Assembly (NCBI RefSeq): GCF_001612615.1
Contig: NZ_BDAU01000007.1
Coordinates: 62,001 to 126,000 of the forward strand
Direction: 5' to 3'
From: Nocardia amikacinitolerans NBRC 108937
Lineage (GTDB): Bacteria > Actinomycetota > Actinomycetes > Mycobacteriales > Mycobacteriaceae
Length of the DNA stretch: 64,000 bases
The notes under the pieces were generated by a model. It ran no database searches, was not told where the DNA came from, and saw nothing but the letters and a program-made list of their open reading frames with translations. Made by a program: the position numbers and the translations under genes. This document shows positions 1 to 8,877 of this stretch, piece after piece; the stretch's first letter is position 1, and each line of letters opens with the position of its first letter.

Positions 1-292
1 TGTACACCCGGGTGCCGTGCTTGCTGCGGGTGATCGAACTGGAGATGATCACGTCGAGATCGGCGGGGGCATACCGTGACCTGGACAGACAGTCCTCGGC
101 GGCCTTGATGGCGAGCGCGAAGGAATCCTCGTAACTTTCCGGACGCGTATCGTGCACCCGGCGTTCCTTGATTCCTGTGATTCGCTCGAGATCGAACGAC
201 GGCGGCACTTTCAGCCGCGCGATCAGCTCCTCGGTGGTGACGACTTTCGAGGGCAGATATGCGCCGATGGATTCGAAGCGAGAATTCGACAC
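1..292 (-). CDS. Ketoacyl-ACP synthase III family protein (5' part only)
   Basis: Only the first 97 codons are inside the window; the gene runs off the left edge. The visible N-terminus has the FabH/KAS III pattern: IGAYLPSKVVTTEEL from about residue 9 and ITGIKERRVHD around residue 40. This thiolase-fold family condenses acyl-CoA with malonyl-ACP or builds related beta-keto products. The catalytic Cys-His-Asn residues lie outside, so the specific reaction cannot be judged. GTG start at 292 is supported by AGGAG five bases upstream. It is transcribed leftwards, away from the monooxygenase gene. Confidence 0.75.
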   Translation of the reverse strand, partial: MSNSRFESIGAYLPSKVVTTEELIARLKVPPSFDLERITGIKERRVHDTRPESYEDSFALAIKAAEDCLSRSRYAPADLDVIISSSITRSKHGTRVY

Positions 293-791
293 GTGAGCTC
301 CTGGGAATCGTTGACAGATACGGTTCCGGATCTTCTCTGATCGTCGGTGCGTCGGAACACTACCGGAGAGTAACTAGAAATGGATAGGCCCGAAAACGGG
401 AATCCTTCTGGGACAGTTGGCCGTTCGAAGTACCTGTTTCGTGCAGTGTCACTAACTGGTCATCGCCCGGCTATGGCAGCTCGCTATGGTGGCCGGTAGG
501 CGGCGCTGCGCCGTTCTGACACCAGTTTTCCGGGCATGCCGCGCGAGCGGGCCGGGTGGCGGCACGGCGCGGGTCCGTTGTGACGGCGAACAATTCGCTA
601 ACCATGGTTCGGAATAGCTGGACGGGTCGGTGCGCGGGCGGTGCGCGGTCCCGTGTGAGTGACTTCACTCGGTGGTGCCCGCGGTTGTGCGGGAGGAACC
701 GGCGACCGATGCGCCGGGTGGCGCCGACTACCCTCGAGGTATCGCGGATGCGGCGCCGCACCCGTCCGCAGGAGACCGGAGGAGCTGTGTG
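293..791. other. Intergenic stretch without a recognised gene
   Basis: About 500 bases between two divergent genes. It should hold both promoters. I see no convincing consensus promoter, hairpin or RNA gene. A 39-codon frame at 380-499 has a ribosome-binding-like GGAGAG but no recognisable product, so I do not call it. Confidence 0.5.
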
Positions 792-2282
792 ATGACGACC
801 GAGACCGAGCACGTCGATGTACTCATCGTCGGGGCCGGGCTGTCCGGTATCGGTGCGGCGTATCACGTGCGGCAGGCGTTTCCCGGGCGTCGGTTCGCCG
901 TCCTAGAAAGCCGCGCGGCCCTCGGCGGCACCTGGGATCTGTTCCGCTATCCCGGAATTCGCTCCGACTCGGACATGTACACCCTCGGCTACCGTTTCCG
1001 TCCCTGGCCGGAAGAGAAGGCGATCGCCGACGGCCACACGATTCTGGACTATCTGCGCGATACCGCGCGCGAGTACGGCATCGACGAACACATCCGTTAC
1101 CACCACCGCGTCGTGCGCGCCGAGTGGTCCTCGGCCGACAATCGGTGGACCGTGCGCGCCGAACGCACCGACACCGGCGAAGTGGTCACGCTGACCACCG
1201 ATTTCCTGTGGTGCTGCTCGGGTTACTACCGCTACGACGAGGGCTACACGCCGGACTTCGCGGGCACCGAGCGCTTCGCCGGTCCGATCATTCATCCGCA
1301 GCACTGGCCGGACGAGCTGGACGTGGCGGACAAGCACGTCGTGCTCATCGGCAGCGGCGCCACCGCGGTGACGCTCGGCCCCGCGCTGACCGAGCAGGGC
1401 GCGCACGTCACCATGCTGCAGCGCTCGCCCAGCTACATCATCTCCGCGCCGGAACGCGACGATCTTGCCCACCGGGCGCGAAAGTGGTTGCCCGCCAAGG
1501 CGGCCTACGCGGTGGCGCGCGCGAAGAACGTGGCCATCGCGACCGCGATCTACCAGCTGAGCCAGCGCTACCCGGATCGGATGCGGGCGCGGATCAAGCA
1601 GTGGCAGCAGCGCTGGCTTCCCCCGGGCTTCGACATCGACACCCACTTCACGCCGAAGTACAACCCGTGGGATCAGCGCCTGTGCCTCGCGCCCAACGGC
1701 GATTTCTTCCGCGCCATCCGCAAGGGGCGACTCGACATCGTCACCGATCGCATCGAGTCCTTCACCGAGCGCGGGCTCGCGCTGACCTCCGGGAAGCACC
1801 TCGACGCCGACATCGTCGTCACAGCAACGGGTTTGAACCTGCTCGCCTTCGGCGGCATGGAGCTCGTCGTGGACGGTACGCCGGTCTCGATGGCCGATCA
1901 TCTGGCCTACAAGGCGATGATGCTGTCGGAGGTGCCGAACTTCGCCTTCGTGATCGGCTACACCAACGCGTCGTGGACCCTCAAGGCGGATCTGGTCAGC
2001 GAGTACGTGGTTCGGCTGCTGCGGCACATGGACGCGCACGGCTACGCCCGCTGCATGCCGGTGCGCGATCCCTCGGTCGGCAAGGCGCCGCTGTTCACCA
2101 ACTTCATGCCCGGCTATGTCCTGCGCGCCGCGACCATGTTCCCGATGCAGGGCGATCGCGCGCCGTGGGCGCTGCGCATGAACTACGTCCGCGACCTGAT
2201 CACGTTGCGCCACGGCGCGATCACCGATGGCGCCATGCGATTCGAGCGCGCTGAGCGGCGGGACCCGGTGCTCGCGGACTAG
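792..2282 (+). CDS. ethA: EthA-like FAD-containing Baeyer-Villiger monooxygenase
   Basis: 496-residue class B flavin monooxygenase that inserts oxygen next to ketones or oxidises sulfur using NADPH and O2. FAD-binding GAGLSG is at residues 14-19, the EthA-type stretch GGTWDLFRYPGIRSDSDMY starts near residue 45, the Baeyer-Villiger fingerprint F-x-G-x3-H-x3-W-P (FAGPIIHPQHWP) is at about 162-173, and the NADP-binding GSGATA is at about 187. Length and sequence follow mycobacterial EthA, the activator of ethionamide, throughout. ATG at 792 is chosen because GGAGGAG lies just upstream and the longer frame has no family homology. Unlike the mycobacterial pair, the nearest TetR gene is convergent, not divergent. 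Physiological substrate unknown; aliphatic ketones are plausible given the ALDH and SDR genes nearby. Confidence 0.9.
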   Translation: MTTETEHVDVLIVGAGLSGIGAAYHVRQAFPGRRFAVLESRAALGGTWDLFRYPGIRSDSDMYTLGYRFRPWPEEKAIADGHTILDYLRDTAREYGIDEHIRYHHRVVRAEWSSADNRWTVRAERTDTGEVVTLTTDFLWCCSGYYRYDEGYTPDFAGTERFAGPIIHPQHWPDELDVADKHVVLIGSGATAVTLGPALTEQGAHVTMLQRSPSYIISAPERDDLAHRARKWLPAKAAYAVARAKNVAIATAIYQLSQRYPDRMRARIKQWQQRWLPPGFDIDTHFTPKYNPWDQRLCLAPNGDFFRAIRKGRLDIVTDRIESFTERGLALTSGKHLDADIVVTATGLNLLAFGGMELVVDGTPVSMADHLAYKAMMLSEVPNFAFVIGYTNASWTLKADLVSEYVVRLLRHMDAHGYARCMPVRDPSVGKAPLFTNFMPGYVLRAATMFPMQGDRAPWALRMNYVRDLITLRHGAITDGAMRFERAERRDPVLAD

Positions 2283-2375
2283 GGCTTACGTCCGCATCCC
2301 TCGGTCACGTTGTGCTCGACGTGCGCACCGCCGCGTTCGCTCCAGCCGTGCGTGGACCGCGGCGGACCGTGCCGA

Positions 2376-3032
2376 TCAGGCGTCCGAAGACCTGACCGGC
2401 GCGATGGCGGTGAGCAGGCGGGCGGCGTGCTCGTCGAACCGTTCGCGCGGGACCTCGATCGTGCCGTCCAGCCACGGCCGGTACAGGTAGGCGAGCGCGC
2501 CGAAGATCGCGTTCGCGTTGAGCACGCTGTCCAGGTGGTCCGGCCCTGGTTCGCGGTAGTCGCCCGCGCCGATGGTCATGGCGATGGGCGCGGTGAACAG
2601 TTCGACGAGTTCGTCGCCGCGCTGGGTGAGCACCGGGGTGGCCTGCGATTCCACGAACATGATCCGGCCGCGGCGCCGATCTTCGGTCAGATAGTCGGTG
2701 AAGGCCGCGACGACGTGGCGGAACATCGCCTCGCGCTCGATCGGCGCCTCGGTCAGCGCGTCGAGCAGGTGGTCGCGGGCCCCGACGACCACGGTCTCCA
2801 GCACGGTGGTGAGCAGCGCGTCCAGGTTCGGAAAGCTCTCGTAGAAGTAGCGCTCGGTCAGCCCGGCCTGTCTGCACACCCCCCGCATCGAGATCTCCGA
2901 GGCGCCGACGGTGGCCATCAGCTCGGTGGCGGCCTCGACGAGTTGTGTTCTGCGCGTGGCGATTCGCTCGGCGGGGGCCAGGCCACGCCAGTTGCGCATT
3001 CGGGCGAAGGATTCGTCGGAATCGGCGACCAT
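2376..3032 (-). CDS. TetR family transcriptional regulator
   Basis: 218 residues with an N-terminal TetR helix-turn-helix at about residues 25-70 (GASEISMRGVCRQAGLTERYFYESF) and a divergent ligand-binding C-terminus. The recognition helix ends in the common Y-F-Y/F pattern. ATG at 3032 is preceded by GAGG at good spacing. It converges on the EthA-like gene and lies 51 bases downstream of a second TetR gene on the same strand, so the two may be co-transcribed. Ligand and targets cannot be read from sequence. Confidence 0.88.
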   Translation of the reverse strand: MVADSDESFARMRNWRGLAPAERIATRRTQLVEAATELMATVGASEISMRGVCRQAGLTERYFYESFPNLDALLTTVLETVVVGARDHLLDALTEAPIEREAMFRHVVAAFTDYLTEDRRRGRIMFVESQATPVLTQRGDELVELFTAPIAMTIGAGDYREPGPDHLDSVLNANAIFGALAYLYRPWLDGTIEVPRERFDEHAARLLTAIAPVRSSDA

Positions 3033-3083
3033 CCCTCGATCCTCTCATGCCCGAATCGGCCTCGGCGGGGTCGATTTCTTGTT

Positions 3084-3773
3084 TCAGGGAGGCGTCGGCG
3101 CTTCGGGGAAGAGGTTCGGGATGTCGAGTGCGTACTCGATGTCGGCGCGGGTGCCGAGGGTGGTCAGCAGGACACGGATCATGGTGAGCCGCGCGGCGTC
3201 GACCGTCTCCGCGTCCGGTTCGGCGCCCGGCGCGGTGCCCGAGGAGATGCGATAGACGACGTATTCGCAGACGTGCAGCGCGGCGTCCAGGTCGAGCGGC
3301 GACGGGACCGGCCTGCCCAGCTCGGTGAACGTCTCGCGGACGGTCGCGCGGATGTCGTCGAGGGCGCGCTCGCGATAGGCGGAGACCGGCGAGGCCGGAT
3401 CGTGCAGTTCGGCGAACAGCGGGCGCAACATCGGGCCGTGGCCGCGGGCCCAGTCCAGGTAGGCGTCGATGAGCCGGATGCCGAGTTCGACGGGCTCGTC
3501 GGTGCCGGTGAGCGCGGCGCGGATCCCGCCGACCAGGCCCTCGTTGGACGCGGTCAGCAAGACGTGCAGCGGTTCGGCGGCGTTGCCGAAGTATCGGTAG
3601 AACGTCGGTCGCGCCAATCCGGCCTGCTCGATGATCTGCGCGACGCTCAGGCCGCGAGAGCCGTTGCGGGTGAACACTTCCGCGGTCGCGAGCACGATCC
3701 TGGCCTTGACCTCCTCGGCTTGCTCCCTGGTCTGCGGCGGGCGGCCACGGCGGGTCGGCGCGTCAGTCGGCAC
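3084..3773 (-). CDS. TetR family transcriptional regulator, divergent from the aldehyde dehydrogenase
   Basis: 229 residues. A basic start (RRGRPPQTREQ) leads into a TetR helix-turn-helix at about 25-70 (GSRGLSVAQIIEQAGLARPTFYRYF), followed by a helical effector domain. GTG start at 3773 with GAGG seven bases upstream. The gene is divergent from the ALDH-SDR pair across 149 bases containing a short palindrome, so control of that pair and of itself is the natural inference. It is a different subfamily from the downstream TetR gene. Confidence 0.88.
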   Translation of the reverse strand: MPTDAPTRRGRPPQTREQAEEVKARIVLATAEVFTRNGSRGLSVAQIIEQAGLARPTFYRYFGNAAEPLHVLLTASNEGLVGGIRAALTGTDEPVELGIRLIDAYLDWARGHGPMLRPLFAELHDPASPVSAYRERALDDIRATVRETFTELGRPVPSPLDLDAALHVCEYVVYRISSGTAPGAEPDAETVDAARLTMIRVLLTTLGTRADIEYALDIPNLFPEAPTPP

Positions 3774-3826
3774 GGTGAGGCCTCACAACCGGATGTCGGG
3801 CATGTCTGTGCTGCACAACGGAGAGC

Positions 3827-3873
3827 TTGACACGGGACACGTCACAAGGATTAATCTAACACCACTGTTCAGT
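3827..3873 (+). promoter_or_regulatory. Candidate promoter and operator upstream of the aldehyde dehydrogenase
   Basis: TTGACA at 3827-3832 matches a sigma-A -35 box. TAATCT at 3852-3857 could be the -10, although the 19-base spacer is long. The palindrome ACTGTTCAGT at 3864-3873 sits just after it, where a repressor would block transcription. The divergent TetR protein is the obvious candidate to bind there. Inference only. Confidence 0.4.
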
Positions 3874-3922
3874 AAATGCTCTGGACGCGCGCATCCGACT
3901 CCGTCCCACGAGAGGGCCGACA

Positions 3923-5494
3923 ATGACGACCGCCCCGAAGCTGGCCGACCCGGCCGCACTGCCCGCCGACCTGGTGCGGCCGCTGCTCGAGCACGCCGTC
4001 GCGGGCGGCGCCCCCGCGGTCGAGGTCTTCGCGCCCGCGACCGGGCGGTTCGTCACCGAGCTGCCGCAGTCCTCCACCGACGACATCGAGCGCGCCTTCG
4101 CCACCGCGCGGGCCGCGCAGCGCGAATGGGCCGCGCGTCCGGTGCGCGAGCGGGCCGCCGTGCTGCGCCGCTTTCACGACATCGTGCTCGCCGAGCAGGA
4201 CGCGATCCTCGACATCGTGCAGACCGAGACCGGCAAGTCCCGCGCGCACGCCTTCGACGAGGTCGGCGACGTCGCGGTGAACGCCAGGTACTACGCCTCG
4301 GTCGCCGAGAAACTGCTGGCGACCCGCAAGCCGCGCGGCGTGCTGCCCGTCCTCACCCAGGTCGACGTGCGGAACCGTCCCAAGGGCGTCGTCGCGGTGA
4401 TCTCGCCGTGGAACTACCCGCTGGCCCTGGCCGCCTCCGACGCGCTGCCCGCCCTCGTCGCGGGCAACGCCGTTGTCGCGCGGCCCGACAACCAGACGGC
4501 ACTGACCGCGCTGTGGGCCATCGACGCCGCCGTGCGCGCCGGACTGCCGCGCGGCCTGTGGCAGGCGGTGCTCGGCCGCGGCTCGGTGATCGGCGGCGAG
4601 GTCATCGCGCGCGCCGACTACGTCGACTACACCGGCTCCAGCGCCACCGGCCGCACCATCGCGCAGCAGGCGGGTGAGCGGCTGATCGGCTACTCGCTGG
4701 AGCTGGGCGGCAAGAACCCGCTGCTGGTGCTGGCCGACGCCGACGTCTCGCGCGCCGCCAAGGTCGCCGTCCGCGCCTGCTTCTCCTCGGCGGGACAACT
4801 GTGCGAATCCATGGAGCGCATCTACGTGCACGAGGCGGTCTACGACCGGTTCGTCACCGAATTCGTCGCCAACGTGCGCTCGATCGAGCTTGGCGCGGAG
4901 CTGAACTACGACAGCGACATGGGTTCGCTGACCTTCCAGCGTCAGCTGGACACCGTGCGCGCGCACGTCGACGACGCGGTGGCCAAGGGCGCGACAGTGC
5001 TCGCGGGCGGTCGCGCGCGACCCGATCTCGGCCCGTTCTTCTACGAGCCGACCGTGCTCGCCGGCGTGCGGCCCGGCATGACGGTCTACCGCGAGGAGAC
5101 CTTCGGCCCGGTGGTCTCGGTCTACCGCGTCGGCAGCGACGAGGAGGCCATCGAGGCGGCCAACGACACCGCCTACGGCCTCAACGCCAGCGTGTGGACC
5201 AAGGACGCGGCGCGCGGCCGCGCGGTGGCCGCCCGCATCGACGCCGGATCGGTGAACGTCAACGAGGGCTTCATCGCCGCGTGGGGCAGCGCCGACGCGC
5301 CGTCCGGCGGACTCGGCATCTCCGGCACCGGACGGCGGCACGGTCCCGAAGGCCTGCTCAAGTACATCGACACCCAGACCATCGCGGTCCAGCGCGTGCT
5401 GCCGATCGCGCCGCTGCCCGGGATGTCGGAGGAGCTGTGGGCCAAGGCCATGACGCTCTACTTCAACGTCATGAAGACGCTGCGCCAGAAGTAG
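3923..5494 (+). CDS. gabD2: NAD(P)-dependent aldehyde dehydrogenase, succinate-semialdehyde dehydrogenase type
   Basis: 523-residue ALDH superfamily enzyme oxidising an aldehyde to the acid. Visible family marks are the cofactor-site motif SPWNYPL, the general-base motif ELGGKNP, the nucleophile region SSAGQLCE carrying the catalytic cysteine, and EETFGPV. Length and sequence most resemble actinobacterial GabD2-type succinate-semialdehyde dehydrogenases, but substrate is not certain. ATG at 3923 has GAGAGGG upstream. An SDR gene follows 98 bases later on the same strand. With the EthA-like monooxygenase nearby, a role in handling aldehydes from ester or ketone breakdown is an alternative. Confidence 0.88.
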   Translation: MTTAPKLADPAALPADLVRPLLEHAVAGGAPAVEVFAPATGRFVTELPQSSTDDIERAFATARAAQREWAARPVRERAAVLRRFHDIVLAEQDAILDIVQTETGKSRAHAFDEVGDVAVNARYYASVAEKLLATRKPRGVLPVLTQVDVRNRPKGVVAVISPWNYPLALAASDALPALVAGNAVVARPDNQTALTALWAIDAAVRAGLPRGLWQAVLGRGSVIGGEVIARADYVDYTGSSATGRTIAQQAGERLIGYSLELGGKNPLLVLADADVSRAAKVAVRACFSSAGQLCESMERIYVHEAVYDRFVTEFVANVRSIELGAELNYDSDMGSLTFQRQLDTVRAHVDDAVAKGATVLAGGRARPDLGPFFYEPTVLAGVRPGMTVYREETFGPVVSVYRVGSDEEAIEAANDTAYGLNASVWTKDAARGRAVAARIDAGSVNVNEGFIAAWGSADAPSGGLGISGTGRRHGPEGLLKYIDTQTIAVQRVLPIAPLPGMSEELWAKAMTLYFNVMKTLRQK

Positions 5495-5592
5495 CGCGGG
5501 TCAGGAGGCGCCGGGTCGGGAGCGAGCGGCACCGAGAAGCAGTCGTCGTCGCATGTGGCGTCGCCGGAAACGAACGCAGGGATAGGGAACGG

Positions 5593-6423
5593 ATGAAGCT
5601 GGACACGGTCGCGGGCAAGAAGGTCCTGGTCACGGGTGCCGCCATGGGGCTCGGCAAGTTGTTCGCCGAGCGCGCGGTGCGCGAAGGCGCCACCGCGGTG
5701 GTGCTGTGGGACATCAACGAGGTCGCGCTGAAGGGCACCGCGGCGGAACTCTCCGGCCGCGGCTCGGAGATCCACCACTACGTGGTCGACGTGTCGGACC
5801 GGGACGCCATCGCCGAGACCGCCACCGCGGTCCGCGAAACGGTCGGCGACATCGACATCCTGGTGAACAACGCGGGCATCGTGCGCGGCAACACCTACTT
5901 CTGGGAGACCGAGAACCGCGCCGACATCGACAAGACGATGGCGATCAACTCGCTGGCGCCGATGTACATCACCCTCGAATTCCTGCCAGCCATGGTGCGC
6001 GGAACCGGCCAGGCGCGGGTGCTGAACATCGCCTCCTCCGCCGGTCTGGTGGCCAATCCGCGCATGTCCGTCTACGCCGCGTCCAAGTGGGCGGCCCTCG
6101 GCTGGTCCGACTCGGTGCGCCTGGAGCTCGAGCAGGCGGGCCACGACCACGTCAAGGTCACCACCGTGTGCCCGACCTACATCGACACCGGAATGTTCGA
6201 CGGCGCCAAGGGTTTCTGGCTCACCCCGATCCTCGAGCAGGACGCGGTCGTCGACACCTCCTGGAAGGAGATGAAGCAGGGCAACGCGCTGGTCGTGCTG
6301 CCATGGACCTCCCGACTCAACCGGGCGCTTTCCGGCATCCTGCCGCTCAAACTGCGCGACTTGTTCCTCGACACCGTCGGCGTCTACCACTCGATGGACG
6401 AATTCACCGGGCGCAAGAAGTAG
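5593..6423 (+). CDS. SDR family NAD(P)-dependent oxidoreductase
   Basis: 276-residue classical short-chain dehydrogenase. Nucleotide-binding TGAAMGLG is at residues 14-21, NNAG at about 92-95, and the catalytic serine (148/149), Y161 and K165 (YAASK) are all present. Such enzymes interconvert alcohols and ketones or aldehydes. The C-terminus is hydrophobic and basic, as in membrane-associated SDRs. ATG at 5593 follows AGGGAACGG. It is downstream of the aldehyde dehydrogenase and is followed by a strong hairpin, so the pair probably forms one transcript. Substrate unknown. Confidence 0.88.
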   Translation: MKLDTVAGKKVLVTGAAMGLGKLFAERAVREGATAVVLWDINEVALKGTAAELSGRGSEIHHYVVDVSDRDAIAETATAVRETVGDIDILVNNAGIVRGNTYFWETENRADIDKTMAINSLAPMYITLEFLPAMVRGTGQARVLNIASSAGLVANPRMSVYAASKWAALGWSDSVRLELEQAGHDHVKVTTVCPTYIDTGMFDGAKGFWLTPILEQDAVVDTSWKEMKQGNALVVLPWTSRLNRALSGILPLKLRDLFLDTVGVYHSMDEFTGRKK

Positions 6424-6437
6424 GCGAGGACGACCGA

Positions 6438-6470
6438 ACGACCGCGCGTTCCAGGGGGACGCGCGGTCGT
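6438..6470 (+). terminator. Strong hairpin after the SDR gene
   Basis: A perfect 12-bp stem, 6438-6449 with 6459-6470, and a 9-base loop lie 15 bases after the SDR stop codon. There is no clear T run, as is common in actinobacteria. The 3' arm resembles the first copy of the tandem array that follows. Confidence 0.65.
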
Positions 6471-6478
6471 CCGTGTTC

Positions 6479-6740
6479 GTGCCGGGGGTGATGCGCGGGC
6501 GTTCGTGTCGTGCCGGGGGTGACGCGCGGGCGTTCGTGTCGTGCCGGGGGTGACGCGCGGGCGTTCGTGTCGTGCCGGGGGTGACGCGCGGGCGTTCGTG
6601 TCGTGCCGGGGGTGACGCGCGGGCGTTCGTGTCGTGCCAGGAGTGACGCGCGGGCCTTCGTGTCGTGCCAAGAGTGAGGCGCGGTCTTGCGCGCTTGCGC
6701 CACGGGTGACGCGCGGTCTTGCGCGCTTGCGCCGAGCCTG
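6479..6740. repeat. 31-bp tandem repeat array, about nine units
   Basis: Copies beginning GTGCC start at 6479, 6510, 6541, 6572, 6603, 6634 and 6665, exactly 31 bases apart. The central copies are identical or nearly so, and the last ones have decayed. Two further variant copies of about 32 bases follow, sharing the segments 6679-6701 and 6711-6733. The array fills the gap between two convergent genes. Because 31 is not a multiple of three it cannot be a stable peptide repeat. There are no unique spacers, so it is not a CRISPR array. Confidence 0.92.
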
Positions 6741-6744
6741 GCGC

Positions 6745-7560
6745 TCAGGGACGAGTGCCGATGACCACGGTGGCGTAGTGCTCCTCGGACTCCGCGACGC
6801 GGGCGAGGAGGCCGCGATCGGTCAGGATCTTCGCGGCGACGACCGCCTGCTCCGGGCTCGATTCGACGAGCAGGTGCCCGCCGGGTGCCAGCCATTCGGG
6901 GGCGTCGGCCACGACGCGCCGGAAGACGTCCAGACCGTCGGCGCCGCCGTCGAGGGCCGTGCGCGGCTCGTGGTCGCGCGCTTCCGGGGGCATGTCCGCG
7001 ATGTGATCCGAGGGCACGTACGGGGTGTTGGCGAGCAGGACGTCGACCCGGCCGCGCAGGTCGTCCGGGAGCGGGGCGAACAGGTCGCCCTGGTAGACGC
7101 TCGCGCCGAGCGGGTCGAGATTGCGGCGGGCGCACTCGACCGCGGCGGGTTCGATATCGGCGGCCGAGAGTGCGACGGTCCGCCCTTCGGCGCGCAGCGC
7201 GGTCGCCAACGCGGCACCCAGGGCGCCGGAGCCGCAGCACAGGTCGACCACCACGGGCGTCGACTCGAGCGCGCCCGCGAGCGCGAGTGCCTCCTCGACC
7301 AGGAAGACCGTGCGCTGCCGCGGCACGAACACCCCAGGCCCGACCGCGATCCGCAACCCGCGGAACTCCGCCCAGCCCAGCAGATACTCCAGCGGCGTTC
7401 CGGACACCCGTTCCGCCACAAGGCCGTTCAGATTACCGCCGGTCTCGGCCGCGGCATCGATCAACAGCCGCGCCTCCTCCTCGGCGAAGACGCACCCCGC
7501 CGCCCGCAACCGCGCCGCCACCTCGGCGACCTCCACTCCAGACACCGGGACATCCTGCAC
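6745..7560 (-). CDS. Putative protein N5-glutamine methyltransferase, PrmC-related
   Basis: 271 residues. It has the HemK/PrmC layout: a helical N-terminal domain (about 1-75), the FRGLRIAVGPGVFVPR segment, then a SAM-binding methyltransferase domain with VDLCCGSGALG. The usual NPPY active-site motif reads NTPY (ANTPYVPSD), typical of the PrmC-related side family of unknown substrate. True PrmC methylates the GGQ glutamine of release factors. The changed motif makes another substrate likely. GTG start at 7560. It ends right at the tandem array and is convergent with the SDR gene. Confidence 0.8.
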   Translation of the reverse strand: MQDVPVSGVEVAEVAARLRAAGCVFAEEEARLLIDAAAETGGNLNGLVAERVSGTPLEYLLGWAEFRGLRIAVGPGVFVPRQRTVFLVEEALALAGALESTPVVVDLCCGSGALGAALATALRAEGRTVALSAADIEPAAVECARRNLDPLGASVYQGDLFAPLPDDLRGRVDVLLANTPYVPSDHIADMPPEARDHEPRTALDGGADGLDVFRRVVADAPEWLAPGGHLLVESSPEQAVVAAKILTDRGLLARVAESEEHYATVVIGTRP

Positions 7561-7774
7561 CAGCGTTCCCGGCCGCGGCCAACGGATATTCGGCGACCAT
7601 CAGTCCGGCAACCCGCCGCACCGCGCCCCGCTGATGCGCAGCGGTGCGGGTCGCCACGCTGCGGGCGGAGACCGGCGCGGGTGGGGAAGCGATGAACGCG
7701 CCACGCGGGGCAGCGACGGACGCGCTGCGGCCCGACCGAGGACGTCTCGATCGGGCCGCCGGGACGCGCGTGGC

Positions 7775-8647
7775 CTAGCGGGAGGTGGCCAGCTGGAAGG
7801 TGCGGGTTGCGTCGAGGTAGATGCCGCGCTGGGCGTGGCGGGCGGGCGGGGGAAGCTGGGAGACCAGCTGCTCGAGCGACGTCATCGCGCCTACGACGTG
7901 GGTGCCCGCGACGATGAAGTCCGCGACCGCGCGGCGAATGTGGTTGGGGGAGGTCACCACGACCGCGCTGGTGGCGCCGACCGCGCGCAGCAGCTGGGTG
8001 CCGTACAGCGCGTTCTGCACCGTCGAAGACGCGCGGTTCTCCACGTGTACCCGCGAGGCCGGGATGCCGCGCTCGACAAGCCAGTTGCGCATGGCCTCGG
8101 CCTCGGTGATCCCGTTCTGCGGATTGCCTCCGGTCACCACGATCGGCGAGAACGGCGACGCGACGGCCTGGATCCACGCCGCGGTCAACCGGTTCACCAA
8201 CTCGGGGCGCAGCGCGCCGTCGGGCAGCAGACCGTAACCGAGCACGACGATCCCGGTCTGCGGGCCGACCAGCGCTGGCAGCGGATTCGGAAGTGTGCCG
8301 ACCGCGGCGCCGATCGCGTGGAGGACGTGGCCGGTGCCCGCGGCCAGCTCGGGATCGGCGATCTGTAGCCGCGCCATGGCGTCGGCCAGGGCGGGCAGAT
8401 CGTTGGCGTAGTGCGACCAGATCGCCTTCAGCGAAAGTGCTTCGGTGTCACCGGGATCGGCGCCGAGCAGCGCCCGCAGATCCGCGAGGCCCGCGCCCTC
8501 GTCGCCGTCGACGAAATGGCGCTGGGCGGAGTTGTAGAGAGCGTCGGTTTCGGGGGACGCCTGGGCGGGCGCGCCCGCCAGGCCGGTGAGGGTGAAGGCC
8601 GCGAACGACGTCGCGACCAGGATTCTCCAATGCCTCGAGATCTTCAC
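7775..8647 (-). CDS. Secreted YdcF/ElyC-type (DUF218) protein
   Basis: 290 residues from the GTG at 8647, chosen because it gives a clean signal peptide (MKISRHWRILVATSFAAF, cleavage near AQA-SP) and has GGAAAGG about 11 bases upstream. The longer upstream frame lacks homology. The C-terminal half is DUF218: GIVVLGYGLLPDG, VVTGGNPQNGITEAEAMRNW and the VENRASSTVQNA stretch. This family is linked to envelope processes (SanA, ElyC, YdcF) but its chemistry is not settled. Residues 35-100 look like a helical repeat region. It is divergent from the FolD-like gene. Confidence 0.82.
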   Translation of the reverse strand: MKISRHWRILVATSFAAFTLTGLAGAPAQASPETDALYNSAQRHFVDGDEGAGLADLRALLGADPGDTEALSLKAIWSHYANDLPALADAMARLQIADPELAAGTGHVLHAIGAAVGTLPNPLPALVGPQTGIVVLGYGLLPDGALRPELVNRLTAAWIQAVASPFSPIVVTGGNPQNGITEAEAMRNWLVERGIPASRVHVENRASSTVQNALYGTQLLRAVGATSAVVVTSPNHIRRAVADFIVAGTHVVGAMTSLEQLVSQLPPPARHAQRGIYLDATRTFQLATSR

Positions 8648-8877
8648 TACAGTCGACACCTTTCCACGCGTGAAACGGGGTTTTCGGTACGTCAGCTGGC
8701 AGTTGGGCCGTGGGCAGAGCAGTCCCCACGATACGACCGGACCCCGGCCGAGCCCGGTAATTGCGTGGCCGAATCGCCCGGTCGATTCGCGTGACCCGGC
8801 CGCCGTCCGAGCTCGACTCGGCCGTGCGCGGGTTGCTGACGGAATGCGTGCGGCCGCGCCCACTAAGCTGTCACCCC

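Noticed and set aside
380..499. 39-codon small gene with a GGAGAG upstream
   Set aside because: Codon use lacks the strong third-position GC bias of real genes here and the product resembles nothing known.
3869..5341. 490-codon antisense frame over the aldehyde dehydrogenase
   Set aside because: It mirrors a gene with clear ALDH motifs and has no homology of its own.
6479..6740. CRISPR array
   Set aside because: The copies are contiguous at 31 bases with no unique spacers, and no cas gene is near.
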